64,000 bases of DNA, from NCBI GenBank assembly GCA_017396945.1, contig JAFQKI010000004.1, positions 1 to 64,000 of the forward strand, read 5' to 3'. Numbering within the stretch: position 1 is the stretch's first letter; every line of letters begins with the position of its first letter. Below, piece by piece: positions 7,349 to 16,152 of this stretch. The notes below the pieces were generated by a model. That model did not search any database, was not told the origin of the DNA, and saw only the letters and a list, made by a program, of their open reading frames with translations. A program made the translations under genes and the position numbers. The DNA comes from Muribaculaceae bacterium. GTDB lineage: Bacteria > Bacteroidota > Bacteroidia > Bacteroidales > Muribaculaceae.

Positions 7349-8368
7349 TTGGCAATACGCTATCTGATAGTTGCGATAAGCATCATTTCAACTCTTAACA
7401 CATTCGCCCAATCCATATTGTCGGGGAAATGCGGTAAAGAGTTGAAATCAACTATTGCCGATTTTTATCGTCCAACTCAAATTACGACATCCGTGATAGG
7501 AAGCGACGGAGCGTGGAATGTGTTTTACAAAGCCGACGCCACATCTGAAGGTTATATTCTTAATAGATACTCAGCAACATCTATTAAAATCCCCGACGAT
7601 AATGTCAGTCCCGCCGAAGGAATGACAATAGATGGAGTCGTACATTCATCATATTGGGGAGAAGGATCTACATATAGTGACACCGTCAAATATGATTTGC
7701 ATAATCTATTGCCATGTGATATAATCGTGCCACAACAGAAACGAGACTACCCTATCGGGATAATTTCTGACACTCTTTACACCAACGGAGTGTGGGCTAT
7801 GGGTATTGGCGAGATTTCTGACACGGAGACCAACTTTTTCAGTCCGCCTAAAGGCTATGAGGGTGATTTTGCCCGCATAGTAATGTACATGGCAACGCTC
7901 TACCCCATAGATTGGTGGTATGGACGCGCCACAACGATCTTTAGCGACAACAACTACCCGACCTTGAACACATACGCTCGCAACATTTTGTTGCAATGGC
8001 ACGACTCAGATCCTGTTGACGATATTGAACGAAATCGCAATGAGGTAATTTCCTCAATTCAAGGCAACAGAAACCCATTTGTAGATTATCCCGAACTGGC
8101 AGATTACATTTGGGGAGATAAATCCCAAGAGCCTTATATTCCTGAGACCAATCGTGAGAAAATTCCACTAAAGGCAATTTACACCCTCTCAGAAGAACGC
8201 ATCGACCTATACTCTCCATATATACCCGAAAATGTCGTATGGAAGATTAATGGCGAAATAGTTGAGACCGACCACCTCACACCGGCACAATTAGGTATAG
8301 GCATCCACGAGTTGCGCTATCATTCTTCATCGGTAAAAGGCAAACTTCTAATTGAAATAGCACAATGA
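7349..8368 (+). CDS. Secreted endonuclease I-family protein with degenerate active site
   Basis: A 339-residue product from a TTG start at 7349; an upstream in-frame stop at 7343 and the need for the signal peptide (1-20) leave no better start. The body matches EndI-type secreted nucleases: DLHNLLPCD near residue 116, YPIG, a TNG segment, GDFARIVMYMATLY, LLQWHDSDPV and ERNRNEVISSIQGNRNPFVDYPELADYIWG-like ending. The usual catalytic E-H pair reads V98-H99, the second His of DLHH is Asn119, and the N-G-R metal-binding block after it reads P-Q-Q. It keeps a candidate base but has probably lost metal binding. About 60 extra residues follow the nuclease part. It overlaps the next gene by ATGA. Confidence 0.72.
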   Translation: MAIRYLIVAISIISTLNTFAQSILSGKCGKELKSTIADFYRPTQITTSVIGSDGAWNVFYKADATSEGYILNRYSATSIKIPDDNVSPAEGMTIDGVVHSSYWGEGSTYSDTVKYDLHNLLPCDIIVPQQKRDYPIGIISDTLYTNGVWAMGIGEISDTETNFFSPPKGYEGDFARIVMYMATLYPIDWWYGRATTIFSDNNYPTLNTYARNILLQWHDSDPVDDIERNRNEVISSIQGNRNPFVDYPELADYIWGDKSQEPYIPETNREKIPLKAIYTLSEERIDLYSPYIPENVVWKINGEIVETDHLTPAQLGIGIHELRYHSSSVKGKLLIEIAQ

Positions 8369-9018
8369 GACGAGCCCTATCTCATATTATCATAATTATG
8401 GTAATCGCACTCTTCATTGCGTGTCAAAATGAAGACGGTCCAATTCAATCACCCCGGCCATCAATTGACAAAACAAGCCTAAGTCTGAAGCTTGGCGAAC
8501 GAGACACTCTAATTGTTTCAAATGCCGATAACATCATTGCCACCCCATCGTCCGACATCGTCGAAGTAGAAATTAAAGGCTGTCAAATCATTGTCTCTGC
8601 AATCAAAGTTGGCAACACTACAATCTCAATTACCGCCAACCAACAGAGCCTTTCATGCACTGTAACAGTCACCGCCGAACCAACATCAACCAATGAGTTT
8701 GAAGATGAACTCAACGACAATCGCTCCAGATACACCTCTCCAACTCTTTCAATGTATTATGACACCCCCGGCACAATGTTTTCGGCAGCCTATGACAATA
8801 CTATTGAAGTGCGCAATCTCACAACAGGAGATCATATAAAATTTCATACCCCACAAATGACAATCGGAGAATTAGCCAACATGACACTCGTTGTCAACAA
8901 CGAACCGATTACCCTGATATCCGCCCGATTGGAAAGAGACGACGATTTCGGAACATGGATTAATCTAACAGCCATTGACGGCTCCAAAATTGTACTCGTT
9001 GTGAGCGACATCGATTAA
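8365..9018 (+). CDS. Lipoprotein with a bacterial Ig-like (Big2-type) domain
   Basis: The 217-residue product has a lipoprotein signal with lipobox FIAC (Cys20), so it should be anchored in a membrane, probably the outer one. Residues about 32-105 look like a Big2 Ig-like domain: IDKTSLSLKLGERDTL at its start and GNTTISITANQQSLSCTVTV at its end. The C-terminal 110 residues are beta-rich and not recognised. Its start codon overlaps the stop of the nuclease-fold gene (ATGA), which suggests translational coupling and a joint role at the cell surface with the two secreted pseudoenzymes. Confidence 0.75.
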   Translation: MRRALSHIIIIMVIALFIACQNEDGPIQSPRPSIDKTSLSLKLGERDTLIVSNADNIIATPSSDIVEVEIKGCQIIVSAIKVGNTTISITANQQSLSCTVTVTAEPTSTNEFEDELNDNRSRYTSPTLSMYYDTPGTMFSAAYDNTIEVRNLTTGDHIKFHTPQMTIGELANMTLVVNNEPITLISARLERDDDFGTWINLTAIDGSKIVLVVSDID

Positions 9019-9089
9019 TCAATCGACGTAGGAACATAAATAATTACAAAAACCATATTGCAAACACTCTACAACTGCAAAAAAATTGC

Positions 9090-9097
9090 TATCTTTG
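9090..9097 (+). promoter_or_regulatory. -7 box of the parC promoter
   Basis: TATCTTTG is a perfect -7 element, 46 bases before the parC start. No good TTTG is seen at the expected distance upstream, so the promoter may be weak or activator-dependent. Confidence 0.5.
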
Positions 9098-9143
9098 TCA
9101 GTAATGGCACAAAAGCCCTCTCACTGACCTTAGATATTAAATT

Positions 9144-11804
9144 ATGAGCGACGAAATTATCCCCGTTGAACCCGAAATGGAAGAACCCGAAGCAAAAAAA
9201 GCCGAGGAACGTAAGCCCTATACTGCCTCAAGCGATGTGGTTAAGCATCAATTGCGCGGTATGTATCAAAGTTGGTTTCTCGACTATGCGTCATACGTTA
9301 TTCTTGAACGTGCAGTGCCACACATCGACGATGGTTTGAAGCCTGTGCAACGACGCATACTCCACTCTATGAAAACACTTGATGACGGGCGTTTCAACAA
9401 GGTGGCCAATATCGTTGGTAACACAATGCAATATCACCCTCACGGCGATGCGTCAATCAACGACGCTCTCGTGACTCTCGGTCAGAAAGATTTACTCGTT
9501 GAGACACAAGGTAACTGGGGTAATATCTTAACCGGCGCATCAGCGGCGGCAGGTCGTTATATTGAGGCTCGCTTGTCATCGTTTGCTCTTGAGACACTCT
9601 ACAACCCCAAAATCACAGAGTGGACATTGTCATACGACGGACGCAAGAAAGAACCGGTTACATTGCCGGCAAAGTTCCCATTATTACTCGCTCAAGGGGT
9701 TGAGGGCATCGCAGTGGGATTATCATCTAAAATCTTGCCTCATAATTTCAATGAAATACTTGACGCAGCGATAGCATATCTCAAAGGTGAGGAATTTATG
9801 TTATACCCCGACTTTATCACCGGTGGATTTATCGATGTATCAAAATACAACGACGGAGAGCGTGGCGGTGTTGTAAAAGTGAGAGCCAAAATCGAGAAAA
9901 TCGACAATAAAACACTTGCCATTACAGAAATTCCTTATGGGAAAACTACCGGCGTTGTCATTGACTCCATCTTGAAAGCCTTTGAAAAAGGGAAAATTAA
10001 GATACGCAAAGTCGATGACAATACCGCTGAAACAGCTTTGATTCTTGTACATTTGCTACCCGGCACATCAAGCGACAAAGCGATCGACGCACTATATGCT
10101 TTCACCGATTGTGAGGTGAGCATATCACCCAATTGTTGCGTGATTTCCGACAAGAAACCCCATTTCCTCGGTGTGAGCGACGTGCTGCGTCACAGCGTCG
10201 ATAACACCAAGGAGTTGTTGCGCCGTGAACTTGAGATACAGCTTTCTGAAGTGCGTGAAATGCTACACTTCGCATCTCTTGAACGCATCTTCATAGAAGA
10301 GCGCATCTATAAAGACAAGAAATTTGAAGACGCACCAAACATGGATGCAGCTGTGGCACATATCGACACCCGCCTGGAGCCATGGAAGCCAAAATTCATT
10401 CGTGAAGTCACCTACGATGACATCTTGCGCTTAATGGAAATCAAAATGGGTCGCATCTTAAAGTTCAATTCAAAGAAAGCCGACGACATCATCACATCTT
10501 ACAACGAGCGAATTGCCGAACTGCTTGACCACCTCAACCACTTGGTTGATTACACAATCAAATGGTATGAGAGCCTGAAAGCGAAATATGGAGAAGCATA
10601 TCCTCGCCACACTGTGATACGCGGATTTGACAACATCGAGGCCGCCAACGTTGCCGAAGCAAATGAAAAGCTCTACATCAATCGTGAAGAGGGCTTCATC
10701 GGCACCGGTTTGAAAAAAGATGAATATGTGTGCAACTGCTCAGACATCGATGACATTATTATCATCTACAAAGATGGCAAGTATAAAATTGTCAAGGTGC
10801 AAGAGAAGATGTTTATCGGTAAAAACGTGCTTTACCTCAATGTGTTTAAACGCAACGACTTGCGCACAATCTATAACGTTATATACCAAAACGGCAAAGG
10901 TGGAACATTCTATATGAAACGTTTTGCCGTAACAGGTGTAACCCGCGACAAGGAATACAACCTGACCCCCGGACTTCCCGGAACAAAAATCGTGTGGTTC
11001 TCAGCCAATCCCAATGGAGAGGCAGAAGTGGTAAGAGTGACATTGAAACCAAAGCCCCGATTGAAAACATTGCAATTTGATGTCGATTTCAGCGAACTCG
11101 CAATCAAAGGTAAGCAATCTCAAGGCAATATCGTGACCAAAAACGAGGTACACCGTTTCTCTTTGAAAGAGAAAGGGGCATCGACTCTTGGCGGTCGTGA
11201 AGTGTGGTTTGACAGTGACGTTCTACGCCTCAACTACGATGGTCGCGGCACATACCTCGGAGAGTTTTTCGGCACTGATCAGGTGCTCGTAATACTCAAA
11301 AACGGCGAGTATTATATGTCAACCTTTGATGCGACAAATCACTATGAGGATAATATCTTGCGTATAGAGAAATTCCGTCCCGAAGTGATATGGACCGCAG
11401 TGCTTAATGATGCCGACCAAGGTTATCCCTATATCAAACGTTTCACATTTGAACCTTCGACCAAGAGACAACGATTTCTCGGCGAAAACGAGAAATCATC
11501 ATTGATACTTCTCTCCGACGCACCCGGCGCGCGCGTTGAAGTGACATTTGGCGGAGACGATGAATGGCGTGGCACAATGATTATAGATGCGGCAGAATTT
11601 ATCGGAGCAAAATCATTTAAAGCCAAAGGCAAACGCGTCTCAAACTTTGCGATTGCATCAATTGTAGAGATAGAGCCTCGCGAAGTCCAACCGACAGAAA
11701 CCACCGAGGTAGTCGAGACTGCAGAAGAGAGCGAACCATTAGAACCGGAACGCTCCGACGACGAGGTACGCGATGAGATAAACGGTCAACAACGCATATT
11801 CTAA
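9144..11804 (+). CDS. parC: DNA topoisomerase IV subunit A
   Basis: Subunit A of the type IIA topoisomerase that decatenates daughter chromosomes. The 886-residue product has the breakage-reunion domain with WFLDYASYVILERAVPHIDDGLKPVQRR, the QRDR (HPHGDASIND, residues 98-107) and catalytic Tyr139 in GRYIEARLS, then a C-terminal beta-pinwheel lacking a GyrA box. The position matching GyrA Ser83 is Ala103, which I recall as normal for Bacteroides ParC. An acidic tail closes the protein. ParC rather than GyrA is chosen from the N-terminal sequence and the absence of the GyrA box. A DUF3316 gene starts one base after the stop. Confidence 0.92.
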   Translation: MSDEIIPVEPEMEEPEAKKAEERKPYTASSDVVKHQLRGMYQSWFLDYASYVILERAVPHIDDGLKPVQRRILHSMKTLDDGRFNKVANIVGNTMQYHPHGDASINDALVTLGQKDLLVETQGNWGNILTGASAAAGRYIEARLSSFALETLYNPKITEWTLSYDGRKKEPVTLPAKFPLLLAQGVEGIAVGLSSKILPHNFNEILDAAIAYLKGEEFMLYPDFITGGFIDVSKYNDGERGGVVKVRAKIEKIDNKTLAITEIPYGKTTGVVIDSILKAFEKGKIKIRKVDDNTAETALILVHLLPGTSSDKAIDALYAFTDCEVSISPNCCVISDKKPHFLGVSDVLRHSVDNTKELLRRELEIQLSEVREMLHFASLERIFIEERIYKDKKFEDAPNMDAAVAHIDTRLEPWKPKFIREVTYDDILRLMEIKMGRILKFNSKKADDIITSYNERIAELLDHLNHLVDYTIKWYESLKAKYGEAYPRHTVIRGFDNIEAANVAEANEKLYINREEGFIGTGLKKDEYVCNCSDIDDIIIIYKDGKYKIVKVQEKMFIGKNVLYLNVFKRNDLRTIYNVIYQNGKGGTFYMKRFAVTGVTRDKEYNLTPGLPGTKIVWFSANPNGEAEVVRVTLKPKPRLKTLQFDVDFSELAIKGKQSQGNIVTKNEVHRFSLKEKGASTLGGREVWFDSDVLRLNYDGRGTYLGEFFGTDQVLVILKNGEYYMSTFDATNHYEDNILRIEKFRPEVIWTAVLNDADQGYPYIKRFTFEPSTKRQRFLGENEKSSLILLSDAPGARVEVTFGGDDEWRGTMIIDAAEFIGAKSFKAKGKRVSNFAIASIVEIEPREVQPTETTEVVETAEESEPLEPERSDDEVRDEINGQQRIF

Positions 11805-11805
11805 T

Positions 11806-12669
11806 ATGTTGCGAGCGGTTATAGTCGTGATATTATATGTAGCCTCTGTTGTAGGGATTAATGCCTCAGAGCAAGATACAATCTCGACATCACAACCTTT
11901 GCGACCTGTCACATCGGCATATATGCTTGAAACAGGCTCTTCAAATATCACTGACACCTACTTGACACCTCTGAAATATAATGGCTTTGACGTGGCATTT
12001 CAATATGAGCGGTGGCAAGCGATGAAGTTTGACCCCGAGAATTGGACTATGCTCCTGACCGCTGGCATCGAACTCCACAAAACCGATAACCCGGCTCGCA
12101 ATGCCACAATGTGGTATCTTGGCGCAAACGCATCATGGGGAATGACACACCGCTGGCAGTTACCTCAACACATCACTCTCGCCGCCGGCGGCAGCACAGG
12201 TATTGACATCGGTTGCTTATACAATAGTCGCAATGGCAATAACCCTGCGTCGGCAAAAGCCGCTTGGACTATAAATCTGACCGGATACGCCACTTGGAAC
12301 GTGACAATCAGTCGATTGCCAATAACGTTGTGTTACCAACCAACAATACCCATTACCGGAGTATTCTTTTCTCCCGACTATGGCGAGTTGTATTACGAAA
12401 TCTACCTCGGCACAAACAGCGGACTCGCCCACATGGCATGGTGGGGGAACTATTTCAAAATGGTAAATCTTTTGACCGCAGACCTGCATTTGGGAAATAC
12501 ATCGTTACGCCTTGGCTACCGCAACAATATCTTGTCAACCAAAGTAAACGACATCACGACTCGCATGATAAACCACAACTTTATCATCGGCGTCTCCGGC
12601 GAATGGCTCAGTATGTCTCGTCGACACCACCTCGACACCACCGCAAAAATCATCTCCGCATTATACTAA
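11806..12669 (+). CDS. DUF3316 family exported protein
   Basis: The 287-residue product has a signal peptide (about 1-20) and then a beta-rich sequence with alternating aromatic residues, as in a small outer-membrane barrel: TYLTPLKYNGFDVAFQYERW, WYLGANASWGM, SLRLGYRNN. The TYLTPL-Y-G motif is what I remember of DUF3316, a Bacteroidales family of unknown function. It starts one base after the parC stop, so the two are almost surely co-transcribed and perhaps coupled, although topoisomerase IV is cytoplasmic and this protein is exported. Confidence 0.7.
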   Translation: MLRAVIVVILYVASVVGINASEQDTISTSQPLRPVTSAYMLETGSSNITDTYLTPLKYNGFDVAFQYERWQAMKFDPENWTMLLTAGIELHKTDNPARNATMWYLGANASWGMTHRWQLPQHITLAAGGSTGIDIGCLYNSRNGNNPASAKAAWTINLTGYATWNVTISRLPITLCYQPTIPITGVFFSPDYGELYYEIYLGTNSGLAHMAWWGNYFKMVNLLTADLHLGNTSLRLGYRNNILSTKVNDITTRMINHNFIIGVSGEWLSMSRRHHLDTTAKIISALY

Positions 12670-12775
12670 TAACTTTTTTGACACACTTTTTCTTTTGTTT
12701 ATTATAAAAAGTTGTGTTTTTGGAAAAACATTAATTAATCAATTTATTCAGATTGACATGATTTGTTTCCTCTTA
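12670..12775 (+). other. AT-rich spacer after the parC operon
   Basis: No gene. An imperfect inverted repeat (ACACACTTTTT with AAAAAGTTGTGT, about 12681-12717) followed by TTTTGG could act as a weak terminator for parC-DUF3316. Confidence 0.3.
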
Positions 12776-13075
12776 CCGGGTTTTGCCTAAGGGCAAAACC
12801 CGGCTACCAATAAACCATTGCTTCGCAATGTAGGTTGTGGCAATCCTAGTCCTGACCCCGTCCGGGTTTATCTTTGCTTCGCAATGCATAATGCGGAGGA
12901 CGAAAGTGATCGAATGGACACACAACAATCATAACCTATGGTCGGAGCGAAGCCGACAGGCAAGTGAGACCACAGGTTATGAGGTGACTGTGTAATCTTC
13001 CTTTTCCGGAGGTTTCGCTTTGCTCAACCACCGGCTATTCATATCGCCTTACGGCGTTCAAGCCTTTACAGGCTT
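12776..13075. repeat. Cluster of six small hairpins with repeated motifs, gene-free
   Basis: In 300 bases I find: a perfect 12-bp stem 12776-12787/12792-12803; CATTGC/GCAATG 12816-12830; a 14-bp stem with one mismatch 12930-12943/12968-12981; a 9-bp stem with one mismatch 13006-13014/13026-13034; CGCC/GGCG 13045-13056; AAGCCT/AGGCTT 13060-13075. The last two share the loop TTAC. The 13-mer TTGCTTCGCAATG occurs at 12818 and 12874, and CCGGCTA occurs at 12800 and 13031, each followed by AT-rich bases and a different hairpin. No frame looks coding. It resembles a modular intergenic repeat of the REP or MITE kind, or several copies of one. Confidence 0.6.
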
Positions 13076-13216
13076 CATTGTTTAGATACAGCTGATTAAA
13101 TCTTTTTTGCCACTTTCTCGTGCTTGCGCATGGTAATTGTCCCTCTGCCACGCAATGGATAGAAGGACGATAATCGGAAGCGGCTGAGGGGGGGTAAGAG
13201 ATGGCTTGTGCACGTC
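13076..13216. other. Gene-free spacer before the adk terminator
   Basis: No gene or clear signal. A GC-rich piece (CGGAAGCGGCTGAGGGGGGG, near 13174-13194) carries a 7-base G run. The 76-codon open frame on the minus strand across this stretch overlaps the adk end and looks random. Confidence 0.4.
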
Positions 13217-13263
13217 GGGAAATAAAAAGTCCCGGAGTGACATGGATTGTACTTCGGGACTTT
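13217..13263 (-). terminator. Intrinsic terminator of adk
   Basis: AAAGTCCCG-GAGT (13226-13238) pairs with ACTT-CGGGACTTT (13251-13263), a 13-bp stem with one G-U pair and a 12-base loop. Read on the minus strand it is followed by TTTATTT. It lies 23 bases after the adk stop. Confidence 0.8.
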
Positions 13264-13285
13264 GCCTGTACCTATTAAATAAAAT

Positions 13286-13864
13286 TTATCGTTGTGAATG
13301 GGCGATGGCGGCTTTGATTGTCTCAAAAATTTCGGTTACAGAACCACTGCCTTTTATCGATAGATATTTCCCTTCTTCAATGTAGTAGTCTCGCAAGGGG
13401 GATGTTTGAGAGTGATAGACCTTGAGTCGTTGCTGAATTGTCTCAAGGTTATCATCGGAACGTCCCGATTCTTTGCCACGCTTGATGAGGCGATCGATAA
13501 GTTCTTCATCTTCCACTTCAAGCCCGATGACCGCATTGAGTTGTGTGCCACGTTTTTCAAGCACCTCTTTCAATGCCTTTGCTTGGTGAATTGTGCGAGG
13601 GAAGCCATCAAAAATCACTCCGTCGGCAGCTGCGGGATTTGAGTCAAGCACATCACAAAGGATATCAATCATCAATTCGTCGGGAATGAGTTGACCTTTT
13701 GAGATAAAGCTGTCGGCAATTTTGCCTAATTCGGTGCCACGAGCAATGTGGTCGCGTAACACTTCTCCAGTAGAGATGTGAAACAGCCCATATTCCTTAA
13801 TAATAAACTCGCTTTGCGTACCCTTTCCACTACCGGGAGCACCAAAAATCACTAAATTAAACAT
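13286..13864 (-). CDS. adk: Adenylate kinase (short form)
   Basis: Adk interconverts 2 ADP with ATP + AMP in the cytoplasm. The 192-residue product shows the P-loop GAPGSGKGT (residues 8-16), the AMP-binding STGEVLRDHI, GFPRTIHQA and RLIKRG. The LID region runs GKESGRSDDNLETI without the long insert and zinc-binding cysteines, so this is the short-LID type usual in Bacteroidales. It lies 89 bases after hpt on the same strand with no promoter of its own that I can see, and ends at a strong terminator. Confidence 0.96.
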   Translation of the reverse strand: MFNLVIFGAPGSGKGTQSEFIIKEYGLFHISTGEVLRDHIARGTELGKIADSFISKGQLIPDELMIDILCDVLDSNPAAADGVIFDGFPRTIHQAKALKEVLEKRGTQLNAVIGLEVEDEELIDRLIKRGKESGRSDDNLETIQQRLKVYHSQTSPLRDYYIEEGKYLSIKGSGSVTEIFETIKAAIAHSQR

Positions 13865-13953
13865 ATCGTCTTTTCAAAAATCAGTTTTACAGTCCTATAA
13901 ATTTTCGTAATTTTACATGGGATAGGACATTAAGGTCAAAGCAGATACAACAA

Positions 13954-14508
13954 TTATTTCTCGTCGCTTTGGATGTATATATCAGGAAGATTTCGAGCCA
14001 TTCCATCAACGTCCAAGCCAAAACCTATGATAAACTTTGATGAAATCTCAAAACCGACATAATCAAGTTGAACATCACATTGCAATGAATCAGGCTTAAA
14101 AAGCAAAGTAGCGACTTTTATCATTGCCGGTTGCTTGGGTGTTAAATAGTCTTCCACAAGTCGTTTCATCGTACGACCGGTATCGACAATATCCTCAATT
14201 ACAACAACAACACGATCTTTAATGTCTTCAGTAAGTCCCATAACCTCTTTAACAACACCAGTGGTCGCTGTGCCATCATAGCTCTTCAGCCGAATAAACG
14301 CAATCTCAGCATCCATGTCAACCGCACGAAACAAATCGGTCGCAAACGGGAACGCTCCATTCAGCACACACAAAAACAATGGTATTCTCCCATCACAATC
14401 ACGTTTAATCTCGGTCGCAATTTCATTAATGCGTGTCGCAATTTGTTCACGAGTTATGTAAGGCTCAAATGTAAGCCCATTATAGGTTACTTTTTTCATA
14501 TTAAACAT
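13954..14508 (-). CDS. hpt: Hypoxanthine phosphoribosyltransferase
   Basis: This purine salvage enzyme joins hypoxanthine or guanine to PRPP. The 184-residue product has the PRPP-binding motif VVVIEDIVDTGRTM, an upstream LCVLNGAFPF loop and the base-binding KFIIGFGLDVDGMARNLPDIY. Two starts are possible: ATG 14508 (MFNMKK) or ATG 14499 (MKKVTY). The -7 box ends at 14519, so the mRNA leader would be only about 5 or 14 bases. Downstream is adk, giving a purine nucleotide unit. Confidence 0.93.
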   Translation of the reverse strand: MFNMKKVTYNGLTFEPYITREQIATRINEIATEIKRDCDGRIPLFLCVLNGAFPFATDLFRAVDMDAEIAFIRLKSYDGTATTGVVKEVMGLTEDIKDRVVVVIEDIVDTGRTMKRLVEDYLTPKQPAMIKVATLLFKPDSLQCDVQLDYVGFEISSKFIIGFGLDVDGMARNLPDIYIQSDEK

Positions 14509-14518
14509 TAAATTGGTG

Positions 14519-14526
14519 CAAATTTA
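14519..14526 (-). promoter_or_regulatory. -7 box for hpt
   Basis: TAAATTTG on the minus strand, only 10 bases before the first possible ATG. The -33 region has no clear TTTG. Confidence 0.5.
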
Positions 14527-14549
14527 GGAAAAATAATGAATATAATTCG

Positions 14550-14557
14550 TAAATTTG
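14550..14557 (+). promoter_or_regulatory. -7 box for nnr
   Basis: TAAATTTG on the plus strand, divergent from the hpt box 23 bases away. A TTTAGG at 14523-14528 may stand in for the -33 element. The leader to nnr is about 44 bases. Confidence 0.5.
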
Positions 14558-14606
14558 TGACATAAAATAAAATTAATCGACTTTTAAACGATAGATTTCA
14601 ACAATA

Positions 14607-16121
14607 ATGAAGATATTTACCGCTCAAGAGATACGAGAAATAGACCGTTACACCATAGAGTCGGAAGGCATATCATCGCTCGAATTAATAGAAAGAGCCG
14701 CAGATGCGATTGCTTGTGAAATTACAACTCGCTGGCAACCAAGCAAACCGATAACTATATTTGCCGGACCGGGTAACAACGGAGCCGACGCCCTTGCGAC
14801 AGCCCTACTCCTTATTGAACAAGGTTATACTCCACACATTTATCTATTCAACATAGGCGGAGACAAACTTAGACCTGAATGTGTAACTTGTCGCAATCGA
14901 CTAATAGAAATCGGATATGAGCACTTGAATGAGGTAATCATTCGATTTATACCACCCGAATTAAATAGCAATGATCTTGTAATCGACGGACTTTTTGGTT
15001 CAGGATTAAACAAGCCTCTTGAAAGCGGTTTTAAATCATTGGTACAGCATATCAACGCATCGGGGGCGACAATCGTCTCAATCGATGTGCCATCGGGACT
15101 TCATTGTGACTGGAACAACAACGCCATACATCGCGATATTATACATGCCAACTTAACGCTTGCTCTTCAAACTCCTCGCTTGGCTTTTTTCATAAGTGAC
15201 AACGCCGAGTTGATAGGCGAATGGAAAGTTTTTGACATCGGGCTAAGCGCACACAAAATGCGACTTCTCCCAACTCAATATCATCTTGTAGAGAAACAAG
15301 AGGTGAAACGCATCATGCGTCCACGCAAAGAGTTCTCCTCAAAAGCCGACTATGGTCACGCCATATTATTTGCCGGGAGTCTTGGAATGGCCGGAGCAGC
15401 TACACTTGCCGCACAAGGAGCTTTGCGTGCCGGGCTTGGAAAATTGACAGTACACTCACCCATTGCATGTACCAACATTATCCAAAACGTCATACCCGAA
15501 GCGATACTCGAAACCGACCCACACGAGCGAATAATCACATCAATGGCATTGCAACATAACTACTCTGCAATAGCTATTGGTCCCGGTATAGGCAACAACG
15601 ATTTAACAGTCGCGCCGTTGAGTTCCCTCATCAAGAACACAACAAACCCAATAATTCTTGATGCCGATGCTCTTAACTGCATAGCCAAACGTCCGAGCCT
15701 GTTAAGTTGCTTGCCGTCATTCTCAATTCTGACACCTCATGAGGGAGAATTTGACAGATTGTTTGGCGCACATCATTCCACACAAGCCCGTCTTCAAAAA
15801 GCGATTGAAATAACCAAACGATACAACATTTTCATCGTGCTCAAAGGCAGATATACCGCAATAGTACGCCCCGACGGCAAGATATTTTTCAACTCATCGG
15901 GCAATCCGGGCATGGCTACACCCGGAAGCGGAGACGTGCTGACAGGTATTATATTAGCAATGCTCGCACAAGGATATGAACCCGAAATAGCGGTAACAAT
16001 CGCAGTATATGTTCATGGACTCGCAGGCGACATTGCGACCGAAACACATAGTCAATATGGAGTATTAGCAAGCGATATCGCAGCCAATGTAGGTCGAGCC
16101 ATACGCAACATATTAGGATAA
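14607..16121 (+). CDS. nnr: Bifunctional NAD(P)H-hydrate epimerase/dehydratase
   Basis: The enzyme repairs damaged NAD(P)HX. Its 504 residues carry the YjeF_N epimerase domain (about 1-215; FAGPGNNGADALATA and DGLFGSGLNKPL) and the YjeF_C ADP-dependent dehydratase domain (about 225-504; HAILFAGSLGMAGAATLAA, AIGPGIGNN, LTPHEGEFDRL, and the active-site GNPGMATPGSGDVLTGI). Both halves look intact. It is followed by a secreted DUF4831 gene after 31 bases. Confidence 0.95.
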   Translation: MKIFTAQEIREIDRYTIESEGISSLELIERAADAIACEITTRWQPSKPITIFAGPGNNGADALATALLLIEQGYTPHIYLFNIGGDKLRPECVTCRNRLIEIGYEHLNEVIIRFIPPELNSNDLVIDGLFGSGLNKPLESGFKSLVQHINASGATIVSIDVPSGLHCDWNNNAIHRDIIHANLTLALQTPRLAFFISDNAELIGEWKVFDIGLSAHKMRLLPTQYHLVEKQEVKRIMRPRKEFSSKADYGHAILFAGSLGMAGAATLAAQGALRAGLGKLTVHSPIACTNIIQNVIPEAILETDPHERIITSMALQHNYSAIAIGPGIGNNDLTVAPLSSLIKNTTNPIILDADALNCIAKRPSLLSCLPSFSILTPHEGEFDRLFGAHHSTQARLQKAIEITKRYNIFIVLKGRYTAIVRPDGKIFFNSSGNPGMATPGSGDVLTGIILAMLAQGYEPEIAVTIAVYVHGLAGDIATETHSQYGVLASDIAANVGRAIRNILG

Positions 16122-16152
16122 ATCACGTTATAATTTATAGAACTTTTAAATC

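Noticed and set aside
12264..12707. 147-codon frame within the DUF3316 gene
   Set aside because: It lies in another frame of a gene with a signal peptide and family motifs; the composition is shadow-like.
12930..12981. Long imperfect stem as insertion-sequence ends or attachment site
   Set aside because: No transposase, integrase or flanking target duplication is visible; it is better treated as part of the hairpin cluster.
13096..13326. 76-codon minus-strand frame next to adk
   Set aside because: It covers the adk terminator hairpin and the adk C-terminus in another frame.
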